Shown here piece after piece: positions 12,866 to 25,009 of a DNA stretch of 49,988 bases. Source of the DNA: Chromera velia. Its lineage: Eukaryota; Sar; Chromeraceae. Within the stretch, counting starts at the first letter, position 1; each line of letters starts with the position of its first letter. Made by a program: the position numbers and the translations under genes. The stretch lies in contig JAHBMJ010002820.1 in the NCBI GenBank assembly GCA_018398765.1, forward strand, positions 45,521 through 95,508, in the 5' to 3' direction. The notes below the pieces were generated by a model. It saw nothing but the letters and a program-made list of their open reading frames with translations. It was not told the DNA's origin and did no database searches.

Positions 12866-15017
12866 TTTTTCTTTCTTTCTTTGCCCCTTCCGCTTTGACG
12901 TGTGACATTGTGTATCTTCACTTGCTTGTATCTATATGCTCCTTCAAGATCAGATTGGAACAATTCACACACACGCTTAGGCTACCTGTCTACCCCTCAT
13001 GCACTTTTTTTTTTCTCTGCCCCTGCAGGTACGTTCCCGCCAAGCGCATCTCTTGTAAGGTCGTCGCAGTGTTCATGCATTTTCTCTTGGGCCCCCGGTT
13101 CCTGTCGAGCTAGGCAGATCCACTACGAGTGGCTGGGGTCTCCATACGCAGAGGAGAATCCTCACTTAAGCAGGGCAACTAATCCAAGCATGCAGCCTGG
13201 GCATGCAGGGGGAGCAGATCAAGAAGGGAGAGCAGGAGAGCATGTGGAAGATGATTGGGCGCTACTGCATAGTGATAAACTCTGTGACGATCCATAATTT
13301 GCTCGAACCTCTACTTTTCTGACGCACACACATATAGAAGTCAGCTAGAGCGACTGCGTAGGGGCGTATGCAGAATTCAAATGAAGAGAAGGAGGACTCA
13401 TTCTGTGCGATTAAGCGTTGTTTTGCTTTTTTTTCTTTTCATGCATCGATTTTAATTTGCAATGGTTTGATTTGGGTGAAAAAATTACGTACAGAAATAG
13501 ACCGTTCGGAGCCCAACAGATGATTCTTGGAAGAGCAGGGATGTGTTTCTTTGAGAGGGGAACACAAACAGGCTGGCGGGCAGTAGAGAGAGACTTGCAC
13601 CTTACTTTGTTCGCACACACATTTGCGTCACCCCGCACTTATGTTTTCGCTCACCTGATTTTCTCCTTTGTTTTAGATATCTGTATCTGTTTCCGCGTGT
13701 ATCGCTGTCGTTCACGTGCTTATGCCTAACTTAAAAGCTTCTGATCGTCATGCTTTTCTGCCTAATTGTGACCTCAACAGTTGCCCTCCCCCCCCCCGTG
13801 CCCCCTCTTGCAGGCCGGAGACCTTTGGAAGTCGGTCGTTCTACAACTACACAAGGCATGTGCTTCCTCCTCTGCATCATTGTACACTTCGCCTGCTGGA
13901 CCGTGTGAGTCGCTTAAGTGCTTGTATTGGGTTCGCTTCCCTTTGGGATCGGTGATAGTGCGTCACCGGTGGGTGGATATTCTGTCTACAGCCCCCAGGC
14001 GCGAACATACCATCTCTCTGCCACCTCTAGCAGAATGCCACCATCAGTCAAACTGTACGTGGAGCAAGAAGAGGTGGACATGAATTTCAGAATTTGGGAT
14101 CAAAGGAATTCAGGTGTCGGGAACAATCTCTTTCGGCTTTCCCCACACAGTCTCAATTCTTCTTCCTAATGTCAAAAACCTCCCAGTAGAGATCAAGAGG
14201 TTCCGACAAGAAAATTCAGTGGCAGGCAGAATTCAGAGGCATCCGATGCCTTGACATAGGAGAGGATGAGAGAGACACTCGCCCTTAGCGAGAGAAGGAC
14301 GAAAGAGATTATAAAGTGGCCAAGTTGACCGCATTGACAATTAAGGGAGAACAGGTGAGCAGTAGTAGGCATGCGCATGCGGAAAGAGAGACAGAGGAAA
14401 AACGGGGGGGGGAGTTTTCTTTATGTGACGCACTTAAAGCACTTCTGGCGTGCAAGAGAGACTGTTGTGCATTGTTCAATCACGTTTTGGGTGGTATTTT
14501 CTCGATTTTGTATTCAGAAGATGGTCTATCCTTCCTGAAAGTCTTTTGAATAACAGGACTTTCGAAGAATGACATTCGACCTCAAGTGCTTGTTTCTGGC
14601 CGTCCCTCAAAATTTACACATCCCTCTTTTGCTCATTTAACTAGAAATCCGTCTGTCTCTGTAGTTCTCGCCTTCCTTCTATGTATTTTGGCGTTTTTGC
14701 GTCAGATTTTGCAGTGGTGTGTCATTGTTCTCGCCTCCTTTCTCCCTTTCTCGTTGTGTATCTGTCTGTCTCACCATCTTTTAATCATTTATGCTTCATT
14801 CTGCCATACTTATATTCAGGACACAAGCGAGGACATGCAGCAACGTGCAGCAAGAATGGGAGCTTCAACGACATTCCTCTCTCTGAAGCCAAACGAGAGC
14901 TGGGACATCACGATTGACCCCGACAACTTGTGGCAACAACCTCAGGCTGAGGCACCAGAGGCTCCTTCAGGACGCCTCACGACCTGCCGCGCGGCAACAC
15001 AGTGGCTGCGTGTGTAA
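12165..15017 (+). CDS. Unidentified multi-exon protein gene (provisional model)
   Basis: A basic, Lys/Arg-rich frame is open from about 12165 and ends at a strong donor (GTGAGT) after 12491. It joins in phase to a 26-base exon at 13029-13054 (YVPAKRIS). Further candidate exons are 13814-13855 (PETFGSRSFYNYT), 13992-14073 (ARTYHLSATSSRMPPSVKL) and 14820-15017 (FLSLKPNESWDITIDPDNL, ending in TAA); these three agree in phase with each other if the first uses a GC donor. The link between 13054 and 13814 does not agree in phase, so an exon is missing or a boundary is wrong. No domain is recognised. A second phase-consistent ending would stop near 14917. The start codon is not identified. Confidence 0.35.
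12525..12893. repeat. (GT)n - (CT)n - (CTTT)n compound microsatellite
   Basis: GT-rich sequence to about 12672, CT to about 12735, then CTTT/CCTT tetranucleotides to about 12893. It fills most of the intron after 12491. Confidence 0.95.
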
Positions 15018-17366
15018 AAAAGCCGAAGGAGAGGGAAGCCGGGTGCCAGTTCAAATTCAGCAGAAGAGGGACTCACGTTCATCCGGGTCCCGAGGCTGTC
15101 TTAACAGGAGATGCGAGATCTCTCCATGGACCCCGTCCAACACCGGGCCTCAGACTCTCTGAATCGGGTCTTTCCCTCTTCAAGTTGATCGCTCTCCATC
15201 CCTCTCGTGGAGGGCGAGACTCAGTCCATCCCCGGCACCTTCGCTCGTTCTGCTTGCATTTCGCAGACGACGACTAGGACCCGCTCGATGAGTCAGACCA
15301 CAACGTCTAACCGATCTATGCAGTCTCTGTCTCTGCTTTCACTGGCTCCGTCTCTTCTGGAAGTCAATGAAGAAAACGAAGCAGCAGAAGCAAAGAGGAT
15401 CGCGTGAAGTTCAACCCTAGCTTACACCCAGACATCATATGATGTTTGGTCCTCCGCCTTTGTCTGCACATGGACGTCTTTGGAACGTCGAGAGAGGTCA
15501 TGGAGGGGGAGAAAAAGAAAAAAAAGTACAGGGTCAGAAAAAGAGAGAATCTTTAATGGAGAAGAGGAATCATGCATGGTGGCAGGTTGAAAATATCCTA
15601 GCGGATGGGACGAGGGTGCAATACATTCTGCTGCTACGGGAGACAGAGAAGAAGAAAGAGGGTACAGCGACTGCAGATCTCAGTGATCGCCAATTCGACG
15701 CGCATACCCTCTGTTTTCATATTAAAAGGAGAGGAGAGGAGATGCAGAGATGGGGAGGGGAGAGGAGGCGGCTGTCTGGGTCTTCTGGTGGCCGTTTAGC
15801 AATTAATGCTATTCGGACTTTGGGTTTGGGCCTCCACCCGCTGCAGTGGTGGGAGAGGGGGCTTGAATGTCTCGATCATGCAGGGTTGTGGGGAAAGACG
15901 AAAAGACGGCCCCTATCTGGGCAGTCAGGCAGTCTGTCTTTCTGCCTTTCTGTCAGGAGGGGTTCAGTGAGTGAGAAGATGGACGGGTCTCCGCTGACAT
16001 AACGCCTACAAGGTGTGCCGACTTGGGAATCTATTGGGTGAGAGATGAGTTTTTTTCCCCTCTCTCCCTCTACACACGATGTCACACATACACAAATGTG
16101 TACAAGTGAACACAAAAAGAGACAACAACATATCAGCCAGACAGGAATAGACATATTTTGATGCAGATAGCCAAACAGACGAATTCACATAAAGAGAAGG
16201 ACAACTCAACCACATACAATCACACCTCAAGGGTGATAGACAGCAGGAAGCAATTAGAAAATCCGATAGACACGGACCTAGAGAGCTACATACATGCACA
16301 CATATAGAGAGGAAAGAAGACGTACTGCTTTCCAAATGAACCATTAAGAGTATCACTTCCTCGGCTACCTCTGTTCTGCCTTTTGTCTGCAGCACTTTGG
16401 GATTTCCTTCTGGGGTGTGAAACTTCGATGCCTGCCTGTGTCGTTGGGGCCTCTGGAGAGTTCGCTCCGTCAATCAGAAAATGGACATCGTCTACGTGGA
16501 GTCTTGTTCATCGTTGTTGTGTTCATCGTCATGATCGTCTTCATGTGCGACTTTATGTGGGTAATGTTCGTGAACTTTTCATGGTCGTCATCATGTCATT
16601 TGAGCGTTCGTGCGGGCATGCTGTGTTCGTGTCATTGAGTGATCGTGTACTCGACAGTCATGTTGAACTTCAGGAAAACGCGGTGCAGCGTGACATACAT
16701 TCAGGGCGACGACCTCCTCCTAAGGGAGCTAGGGCCAGAGTGCTTATAGGGCGGATACCTTAGAGAGTCATCTCTGTTACTGAGCGGAAGGTGCATTTAC
16801 GGTCGGGCTGTCATTCGTTCACGCGTTTTTTACTCCACCTTAGATTCTCAAACAAGAGAGGAGGGATTGCAATTGTAGAAGCTCTTTTGTTGTTGCTGTC
16901 CCTTTTGTGCTGTCTAATTTGCCCTCTTTTGGTGCATTCATATGGGCAGAGACATTCACTTGATCATTCTTGGCGCAGTCAGGACGTTCATGTCTTGTAG
17001 TATCGATGAGATAACTTACTTGACTTTTCATGACATGCAGAATGTGATATGGCTTTCTGCAGATTTGAAGGGAATGGCAATTAAAAGCCTGTCCAGGAGA
17101 GATGGAGGAGCTGGACGGCGAAAAGGATACCAAACTTCTCACCGTTGCTCCTTCTCGAGCTCAGGACATTTTCTTACATGAAGCTATGCAGGGAGTCCCA
17201 AAAACGAACGGACACTTATCTCTGTAGTCTTGCCCATTTGCCCCTTTTGGCACATCCGATTGCATACATGCACATCTTTATTTTGATATTTACGTGTGCG
17301 AATGCATAGGTGTGCGCGCGAGGAGGAGGGGGGGGAAACGTGCACGTGTGCGTGAATGTGCACTCT

Positions 17367-17421
<55 letters not shown>

Positions 17422-17479
17422 CACCTCCTGGGCGACTTCTCGCGCTTGCGCAGGTTTTCTCTTTCTGTTATGTCTGCAG
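15018..17479. other. Unassigned region between two exon clusters
   Basis: Short open frames occur on both strands but none has recognisable content together with matching splice phases. A TG/AG microsatellite sits at about 17370-17422 just before the next candidate exon. Upstream exons of the cysteine-rich gene may lie here undetected. Confidence 0.45.
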
Positions 17480-18757
17480 TTCTTTGGGAGGGATGGAATG
17501 CGTGCCATGCAGGTCAAGATCTCTACGAATCTTCTATCTTGCAAGCAGATCGACTGTCCGCAGCATCCACCTGAATACTGTACATGAGAAAAGTCGAAAT
17601 CTCGTCTCTAGACCTCGTACGTATACAGTAACTTCAGGAAACAGAAAAGTTGTCGTTTTTAGCCAGAGCGACGGAAACTGTTAAAATTTTCCCGTTCGCG
17701 TGTACCATCGTTCCTTCTCTCCCACCTTCTGTGTCGACGTCCTTCTGCTTGGATACCACTAAGCAGTTTGACTGATCAGCTGATAGTGAGCTTCCAATAA
17801 ACGATGTTTCGTTCTTCACGTTGCTTTGCTTCATCCACAAGGGAGCAAATCAAGGTTTAGGGAGGTTCTCTGATAACTTGCTCACTCACTGCGTGAGGTT
17901 TGATTCTTTCATGCAGGAAGAATATGATGTGGTGCCCTTTCCTTCGCCACATACCTACCTGCACCTCAGACGCTGACTTCTTCTACACGGAAACAGTTTG
18001 GTGCAGGTGAGCGCCGAGCGACTGCATCGATTACGCTTTACTTGATTGCTTTTCTCTCTGAGAGCTGGCCGGGGTTTTTCTCCTTTTCTCTCTATTGCCA
18101 GCCTATCCGTATACTTGTCTCACCCTCTAACGTTTTTCATCTCCTGCTGCCGGTCCATTTGTCTGTCAAACTCTTTCTTTCTAACTGTTTATGCAACGTG
18201 TTCACCTCCGTCTTTAAGTCTACTTCCCTCCACCACTATGCCTTTCTTTCCATTGCCTGTGTGTATGCTTGTTGGTGACTCTCCTTGCAAAGTATGGAGG
18301 AAACGAAAAGAGAAGAAACCCCGTCGCATCCCTTTTTCACACTTTCATAGAGCGCCCTCTGATAAAGAATTGGAAGGTTGCTTGTTTTCATCCAGTCGGT
18401 AAAATATTCATATCTTCAGCGAACCAATAAAACTTCCCAGTCCCTCTTATCATGTTCGCTGTCCCGATTATCACTTTTTACCTTTTTATCTTTTCTTCTG
18501 CTCTATCTGTGCAGGTGCAAGCACACACAAGCTCCCCAGCCTCTCTGCACAGTTGGACCACTCTATGCTGTGCAGGTGCCAACAGCTCCGTCTCGGTCAT
18601 GAGTATGAAACCGTTCGTGAACGCTGTTCAAACCTCACCCAGCGCCCCCTTTGCTGGGAGAGGGTCCCTCCTGCAAATCTTTGCGGATGGTCATTAGCCA
18701 CGTCGGTCTGCCTACCGTGACGGTCTCTGGCTCTCTCTGCAGTATGAGTATCCACAG
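17480..18757 (+). CDS. Cysteine-rich protein, internal exons (provisional)
   Basis: Four candidate exons share one phase path: 17480-17512 (SLGGMECVPC), 17917-18006 (contains MMWCPFLRHIPTC and FFYTETVWC), 18515-18575 (CKHTQAPQPLCTVGPLYAVQ) and 18743-18757 (YEYPQ). The junctions are GT-AG, several with good donors (CAG/GTGAGC after 18006). Exon 17917-18006 is open in only one of its three frames, and that frame is the one both neighbours need. The result has eight Cys in about 60 residues, as in disulfide-bonded extracellular or zinc-binding domains, but I do not recognise the family. Neither end of the gene is defined, and the small exon size leaves room for error. Confidence 0.4.
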
Positions 18758-19353
18758 GTTAGCTTGGCAGCCTCCCTGTCAAACGAAAACCCTTCCCATC
18801 CCTCCTATGGGAAGGTTTGCCCCTAAGCGCCGAAGGGCGGGTCGTCTTGTCCCCGTTATCAAGTGGATAGGTAGGAGTGGGTACAAAAAGTACAGAAGAG
18901 GAGGGGAGATGCAAGAAGAAAGAGAGCAAGCACAACAAAAAGGAAAGAAGCTGGATGGAGAGAGAAAGAGGGAGGACTGATTAGAGACAGACTTGCTATG
19001 TTCTGCCTTTTCGAAAGAGAATTAACAAAGAGAGATGAGAAGAAGAATACTGAAACCTGGCTTCAAAAGAATGTCGGGCCCTAGATCCCGTCGGATCCTG
19101 TTCATTTGCAGCAGCAGGTATAAGGAGTCCTGTTCAAGATTTTCATCCGGCATAAGAGGGAAAGTTTGTGTTTATGCCGGCATCGGATGTTTGTGTGCCG
19201 TAGAGACCTACCGCCAATGGTGACACACGACCCTGCAGTCATGCAAGGTGAAAGAAGGGGGGAGAAAGAGGGGGGGTGCACAAAAGGAGGGTGTCAATGT
19301 CGTGTAACAATCTCCTTCCCAAAACACAAAAATCAAAAGCACCTTCATCATGC

Positions 19354-19440
19354 ACTGGGTTAACTCAAGACTCTCTAGCATAATTAATATTCCATAATGC
19401 TTACCCAATACCAATAGTCACTATATACATTTCTAATCAT
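19354..19440. mobile_element. Partial MITE, same family as the gag insertion
   Basis: CACTGGGTTAACT at 19354-19366 matches the left terminus of the element at 29916-30204, and CACTGGGTTAACTCAA continues the match towards that element's right terminus read in reverse. Similar CATAAT/ATTATG motifs follow. The other end was not found, so this is a degraded or truncated copy. Confidence 0.5.
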
Positions 19441-20571
19441 TGGTCAGATATTATATAAACAGATAATCATTCACCTAAAAAATAACTGTACAAAAAAAAA
19501 AAGAGATTAATTTTTATTTTTTAACATCAATTTTTTTGTATTTAGAAAAAATTATGTTAATTGGCAAAAAGCTAAGCAAAAAGAAAAAAACAGTAGGAAA
19601 AAAGGCCTCAAATCTTTTTTACACATTTTTTTTTAAAAAATGAATGAATGAATGAATGAAGTTGGCTTTGCTAGATATATTAACAGAAAATGAATTTAAT
19701 AGAAGTTAAAACTGTACAAGTGACAGAGCTTATACATGCATCTTAAGGTGACTTACAAACATTGTCAGTTTAAGTTTTTAACTCTATTAGTAATTTACGC
19801 ACTAGATAACTTGAATTTAAAGTGATTTATCCTTCAAAGTTATAAGTATCCTAGGATTTATATAGAAATCTAGCTAGAAATTTTAACGTATGAGATTTTA
19901 AAACTGCATGATTTATGCATGAAGAATATATGTGGATCATCATGATTAGATTTTTATTTACAATAGTCTGTGAGTCATTCATGTCATTATAATCCTAGTA
20001 GCACTAGTTATGTTATAGTAACACTAGTCATAGTAACACGAGATTAGCATAGTAAGTTAGTCTTCAGTCATGCAGTGAAAGTCACTCACTGTCGATCACT
20101 GACACACTGTTCTGACAGCCTGAGTGTTATTGTCAAAGCTAGCATCACAGCAGTATTCATGCATCACGTCGTATGCATGATCACGATGCATTTCTCAAAA
20201 TATACAACAGAGAGCATCAGCTTCGATCTGCGCGCAATTAAGGACCACGCTGGCCAACCTGATACTGCTCGATCTCCTACCTGTGCACAATGCGGGCTCA
20301 ATGCACCCACCCATGCACGCGTGGAGTCGCGGTGAAGGGCTCCAAACAACAGCATATGCCAGCCAGGCAGGCTAACAGATGATCTAGCGGATGATGGATA
20401 GAGGCTGATGCTAGAGCTGATGAGCCATTTGCTGGTGTCTTCCCATCTGCCCCTTTGTGAGTCAGCACACCTAGCGATCACTCCGTTTTCGGCCTTCGGT
20501 CTCTGCATGCCTCTCCTCTCCTGCCATCGTCAGAAGAGAAGCAGAGATGGTGCAGACAATTTCTGGTCGTC

Positions 20572-20608
<37 letters not shown>

Positions 20609-20816
20609 TTTTCTCTCTCTGTGCATGCATTTTTCGCTTTTTCGTCCTTTCCCCCAGCCCCGCCTCTCCGACAAATCTCCCTCCGCGCACATATGCAAGA
20701 ACGGTTCTCTTTTCTCTTCTCTTCTCTCCTCTTCCATTTGACAAACACCAGAGGCAAAATGGAAGAGAACATCCGCTCTCGGCTGAACAAAAGAAGGAAG
20801 GCACAAACGGAGAAAC

Positions 20817-20915
20817 AAAAGAAGGAACGAAAGAAGGAAGGAAGGAAGGAAGGAAGGAAGGAAAGAGGGAAGGAAGGAAGGAAGGAAGGAAGAAAGAAAG
20901 GAAGAAAGAAAGAAA
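20817..20915. repeat. (GAAG/GGAA)n purine microsatellite
   Basis: Imperfect purine-only tetranucleotide array on the plus strand. Long open frames across it are artefacts. Confidence 0.95.
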
Positions 20916-21729
20916 AGACGAAGGAAAATACTGCACCGACAGTCACTGCGCCTCCCTGTATCTGCCGCTTAGTTTGACTCGCCTTACATGCATTTTTCTT
21001 TTTTTGTCTCACCCATCAGTTTCTCTCTCTCTCAGATTCAGAGACAGAAATCAAGAGCGAATGGGAGGACAATGAGAAATAATGGTACAAGGCAACCTTA
21101 TCAGAAGAGTGACGAGAAGAGAACACGCCGGGTGTTTACAGAACGACAGAAAGAAAGATGGACGAAGACTTCCTTAAGGCAACACAATCAGTGACACCCC
21201 TCCCCCTAATAGAGATCTCCCTGCATCTTTTGCCAGCACCAAAAGCAGATGATCACATTCGTTTCCTCCCCCCCGTTTCTCCTCTATCCTTTCGTCTTTA
21301 GAGGGAAAGAGGAGAAGAGAAAAGAAGCCTCCACATGATTTCCGTCCACGCACTCATTTACTCATGCACCTCCCCCCCCCCGCAACCCTTGATTGATTCT
21401 CCTTCCAACCTCCAGGCCATGCATCCGCAAAGAAAGGACATGACATGACACGCAATTCCCTTAGCCCTCCCTCGTTTCAGCGACAACAACTGAATGAAGG
21501 AAAGACGGAAGTAAGCAGGTAAGGAAACGAAGCAGGCAGGCAGGGGACATGGGTAGCGGCTGGGGAGAGATGAATCTCTCACTTTGTCAAATGAATCCAA
21601 TTCAACTTGGCTTCCCTTCAATCCACCCCCCCATTCCACTCAGTCTGACCCACCGGCACGCCAAGTTGAACCCCCCTACACCTCCAAGTTTGAACCACCC
21701 ATGCACTCCATTGATTCAGAATTTCCCCT

Positions 21730-23897
21730 TCACTGAGAAGCGGAAGCAGCGCCTGCGTCCTCTTCAGGTGCAGATACGGAAACAGCTTCTTCTTCGGGCT
21801 GTGTAGCCGTCTCTGTCTTCCCACCAGGTCCTCCTGCAAGCGAGCCTGAGGGAGACGGTGCTGCTGGAGCGTCGCCTTGACCGGCTGATGCGGAGAAAGA
21901 CGAAGACGCAGCACCGCCTGCCCCTTCCAGTACTCCTTCCTGAGACTGCAGCTGCTCGCTCTGGTGACTTGCCCCATGACCCCCTCCCTGCCCAAACGCT
22001 TGCTGTCCTGCCTGAGCCCAGTTGGCCATACCGTCGGGGTGTCCACGGAATCCGCCTCCGGATGGGTCGAAGTGGAGATATTGACCAAATTGGCCGGGAG
22101 AGGAGCCAGGCATCGTGTAGGGATCGGAGCCAGGCATCGTGTAGGGATCGGAGCCAGGCATCGTGTAGGGATCGGAGCCAGGCATCGTGTAAGGATAGGA
22201 GCCAGGCATCGTGTAGGGATAGGAGCCAGGCATCGTGTAGGGATAGGAGCCAGGCATCGTGTAAGGATAGGAGCCAGGCATCGTGTAAGGATAGGAGCCA
22301 GGTATCGTGTAAGGATAGGAGCCATACTGACTGGCCCAGTACAATCCCATGCGACTCTGCTGCCACTCCTCTCCATATTCTTGGGGATCGGTATAATCCA
22401 CATCTTCCTCTTCATCATCCTCATCCTCCGAGGTCGACGGAAGATCACCCTCTTCCACATCCCCCGCCTGCATCGCCGCATCTCCCCCCTCATCCCCCTG
22501 GCTTCCTGCCCCACAATCAGCCCGTCCAGCTGACGCGCCACCCCCACCCCTAGCTGCCCTGTCTCCCCCCTCCCGCGGTGGGGCAGCAGAAGACGGTCCT
22601 CCTCCCGCTGCCTGGCTGGCACCTGGGGGCTCAGAGACGGCCTTCCTCTTTTCCTGCAGGGATTGCACACCAGGAAAAGAGCAAGTCAGTCACTGTAGTA
22701 GAGAAGAAGAGAGGTGATCGCTGGCGCCGAACATGCACAGAAAAGAAGAGGGACAAAGAGAAGGGAACGATTGAGACAGGATGAAGTGTGCAAGCGAACA
22801 ACGAGGGAAAAAGGGAAGAAGAAAAAAACGAATACCTTGCGAAACCTGACTCGACCTCGATCCCTCACACATTGAAAGACAAGAAACAGGAAAAAAGAGA
22901 AAGCGTCCGACTCGAATTACGGTAAGTCTTTCGAACTCTTTGACCGAGAGCTCCACCACCTACCTTCTTTTGACGAAGAGGCCCTGCAGCTACGGACTCA
23001 GTCTGCTCGACGGCTTCATCGCTGCAACCAGAAAGATTGCATGGGGTCAGAGTGAATAAGGGCTGCGCAACGAGGAGAATGAGCTCAGAATGTAAGAAGG
23101 GAAATACTCAAACTATCGGAGAACCAATACACTCGCGCGAAGCTGCATCAGCGCCGAATCTGCACTCCCGATCGCTCGGAAGGTGACAAGTTCAGGAGTA
23201 TTTTTTGCTCGCAAAACTTGCCTAACTGCAACCCAAGTGCTGATTCACTAACCCAGAGGGCCGCGGCCATGGGAGGAGCCTTCACGAGGGCACGACAGAA
23301 GACAGACCGCTCTGCTTTCTCAAATCCAGAACAGAATTGCTTCTGCCTGACGAGCTAACGTGTAAGCGCCCTCCTCGACGTGTTGTATGCATTTCTCAAC
23401 GCACACAACGCACCACCTCAAACGAATACACGGACAACTCGCTCCAGAGAACCGTCGAAAAGAGCTTACTAACTCCCTAGGCCAACTTATAATCAACCCA
23501 GTTCGCGTTCAAGACCCCCAAGACGGCTCAAGCAGCGGAAGATCTGACTCGAGAGGCCTGAATTGCCAGAGGCGTATCCACATGCGCACTTACACTGAAG
23601 CAGGTCCTCTCTCAAAGCAGAAGCAGAACTGAAGCAGCCTACACACTTTCTATTTGTCCCCCCCCTCTGACCTGTGTAGAAGGTCGAAAGTCCTACAGTC
23701 GCTGGTGACCTGTGTCGAAGGGATGAAGAAAAGAAAGAAAGAGAATGAAATGAAAGAGCTGGAAAGAACACGGACGCAAGCAAGAAAGAAAGAAAGAAAG
23801 AAAGAAGGAAAGAAGCAAAGAAAGAAGTAAAGAAACAAAGAAAGAAGGAAAGGAAGGAAAGGAGGGAAGGGAAGGGAAACGAGGGAAAGAAAAGGAA

Positions 23898-23929
<32 letters not shown>

Positions 23930-23964
23930 TATGTTTTCTTTCATTTGCTTCTTTTTTTCTGACT

Positions 23965-23998
<34 letters not shown>

Positions 23999-25009
23999 AA
24001 GAAAGAAAACCAGAAGACGAAAGAAGGAAAGAAAAAAAGAAATGTAGGCACAGAAAGACGCAGACAGACTACACCTGCCTTTTGTGCTGTCTTTGTGGCT
24101 CTCTGCGCGGGCTTGCTCCCTGTGTCGGGTGGGGCCGGAAGAGATAGCCGTCTTCTCTCCCTCTCCGCTGCAGCTGCGTTTGATCGAAGCGCAAGGCAGG
24201 CAGGGAGCAAATTGCAGCAGGGAAAGAGAGTTAAACGGAGTCTTGTGTACAGCAGGCGCAATCGATTGGCAAAATGAGTCGCAGCCTGTGATATGGAGCA
24301 ATGATCAACTGTATTGAAAGGACAAAGAAAGTTCGTGCATCATGATGGACAGAGACAGGGACTTCAGGGAGGATTGCCACAAACCAGACCGACACGATTT
24401 TTGAAGCACGTGCAGAAACAAGAGATTGGCAAGCGAAGCAAAGAGAAATTGAGGGCAGAGCGATGGGCAAAGGCAAGAAGAGCTAGAGGAGGGAAGCAGT
24501 CGAAAAGCGAGGCAGGGGGAGAGAAGAAGGAAGCAACCCCTGACACTTTGGGATTGCGTGTGCGAGCTTGTGCATGACTCTGATTTGTATCAAGAAACAA
24601 TGAAATCCAAAAACAGCGAAAACTACAAGGCGGGGAAGAACGTACTTAGGAGATGTCTCTCTGGTTTTCGAGGCTTAGAGGGTGGAGATTCCGGACAATC
24701 TGACTGCTCCGCCTCAGAAGAGAGTGGGGAGAGGTTCATTTGGGCCCTGTAGGCTCTCTGATGGAGAGCCGTGATCTGTTCATAGGACAAGACCCCAGGA
24801 TAGCACTCAGGCGGGAGGCCAAGTTCTGCTTTTGTGTCATACTGAGGGTCGTTGTGACGAACATAGTTCCTTCTCGGTGTCATTGTGTCAAAGAAGTGCT
24901 GCCAGTTCTCCCTCTTCCTTCTCGCCCTGTTTTCTGCCTTTCTCTTCTGGAATTTCCAGTGAAGGGGCTGCCTCGAATAGGGATCAGCCTCTGGGCCGAA
25001 GAAAGACAT
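21730..25009 (-). CDS. Disordered protein with GSYPYTMP tandem repeats
   Basis: Exons on the minus strand: 24646-25009 (start ATG at 25009-25007), 24075-24173, an unresolved exon between 24074 and 23022, 22964-23021 and 21730-22653 (stop). The phases agree at 24646/24173 and 22964/22653; the first exon plus the second gives a chain beginning MSFFGPEADPYSR. The N-terminal 120 residues are basic and possibly folded (PRRNYVRHNDPQYDTKAEL). The last exon encodes 307 residues, Gly/Ser/Ala-rich, with an acidic patch (SEDEDDEEEDVDY) and then nine octapeptides GS(Y/D)PYTMP or close variants. The Tyr/Pro-rich repeat suggests a scaffold or condensate-prone region. I do not recognise the family. The last exon's frame was fixed by splice phase, because the repeat is open in other frames too. 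Confidence 0.6.
22092..22322. repeat. 24-bp coding minisatellite, about 9 units
   Basis: Each unit on the plus strand resembles GGAGCCAGGCATCGTGTA plus GGGATC, GGGATA or AGGATA. In the minus-strand gene a unit encodes GSYPYTMP or GSDPYTMP. The unit length is a multiple of three, so copy-number change keeps the frame. Confidence 0.9.
23782..24005. repeat. (GAAA)n and two (GACA)n microsatellites
   Basis: GAAA-type purine repeats to about 23900, (GACA)n at 23903-23930 and again at about 23963-24000. They lie in an intron of the minus-strand gene. Confidence 0.95.

Larger units (their letters stand above)
18758..21729. other. Mostly non-coding, with an AT-rich block at 19370-20060
   Basis: The AT-rich block starts at a CACTGGGTTAACT sequence (19354-19366) identical to the terminus of the MITE inside the retrotransposon gag. 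Downstream are (TCTG)n at 20570-20610 and (GGAA/GAAA)n at 20817-20915. An acceptor near 21035 is followed by a short open stretch, SETEIKSEWEDNEK and TAA, which could be a terminal exon. Nothing else was recognised. Confidence 0.45.

Noticed and set aside
12465-13113. Open frames of up to 150 residues on both strands
   Set aside because: Translations of TG, CT and CTTT microsatellites inside an intron.
21618-22670. A 350-residue minus-strand frame with ILTRCLAP-type repeats, and plus-strand frames over the same array
   Set aside because: A 24-base repeat stays open in many frames; only the GSYPYTMP frame agrees in phase with the upstream exon at 22964-23021.
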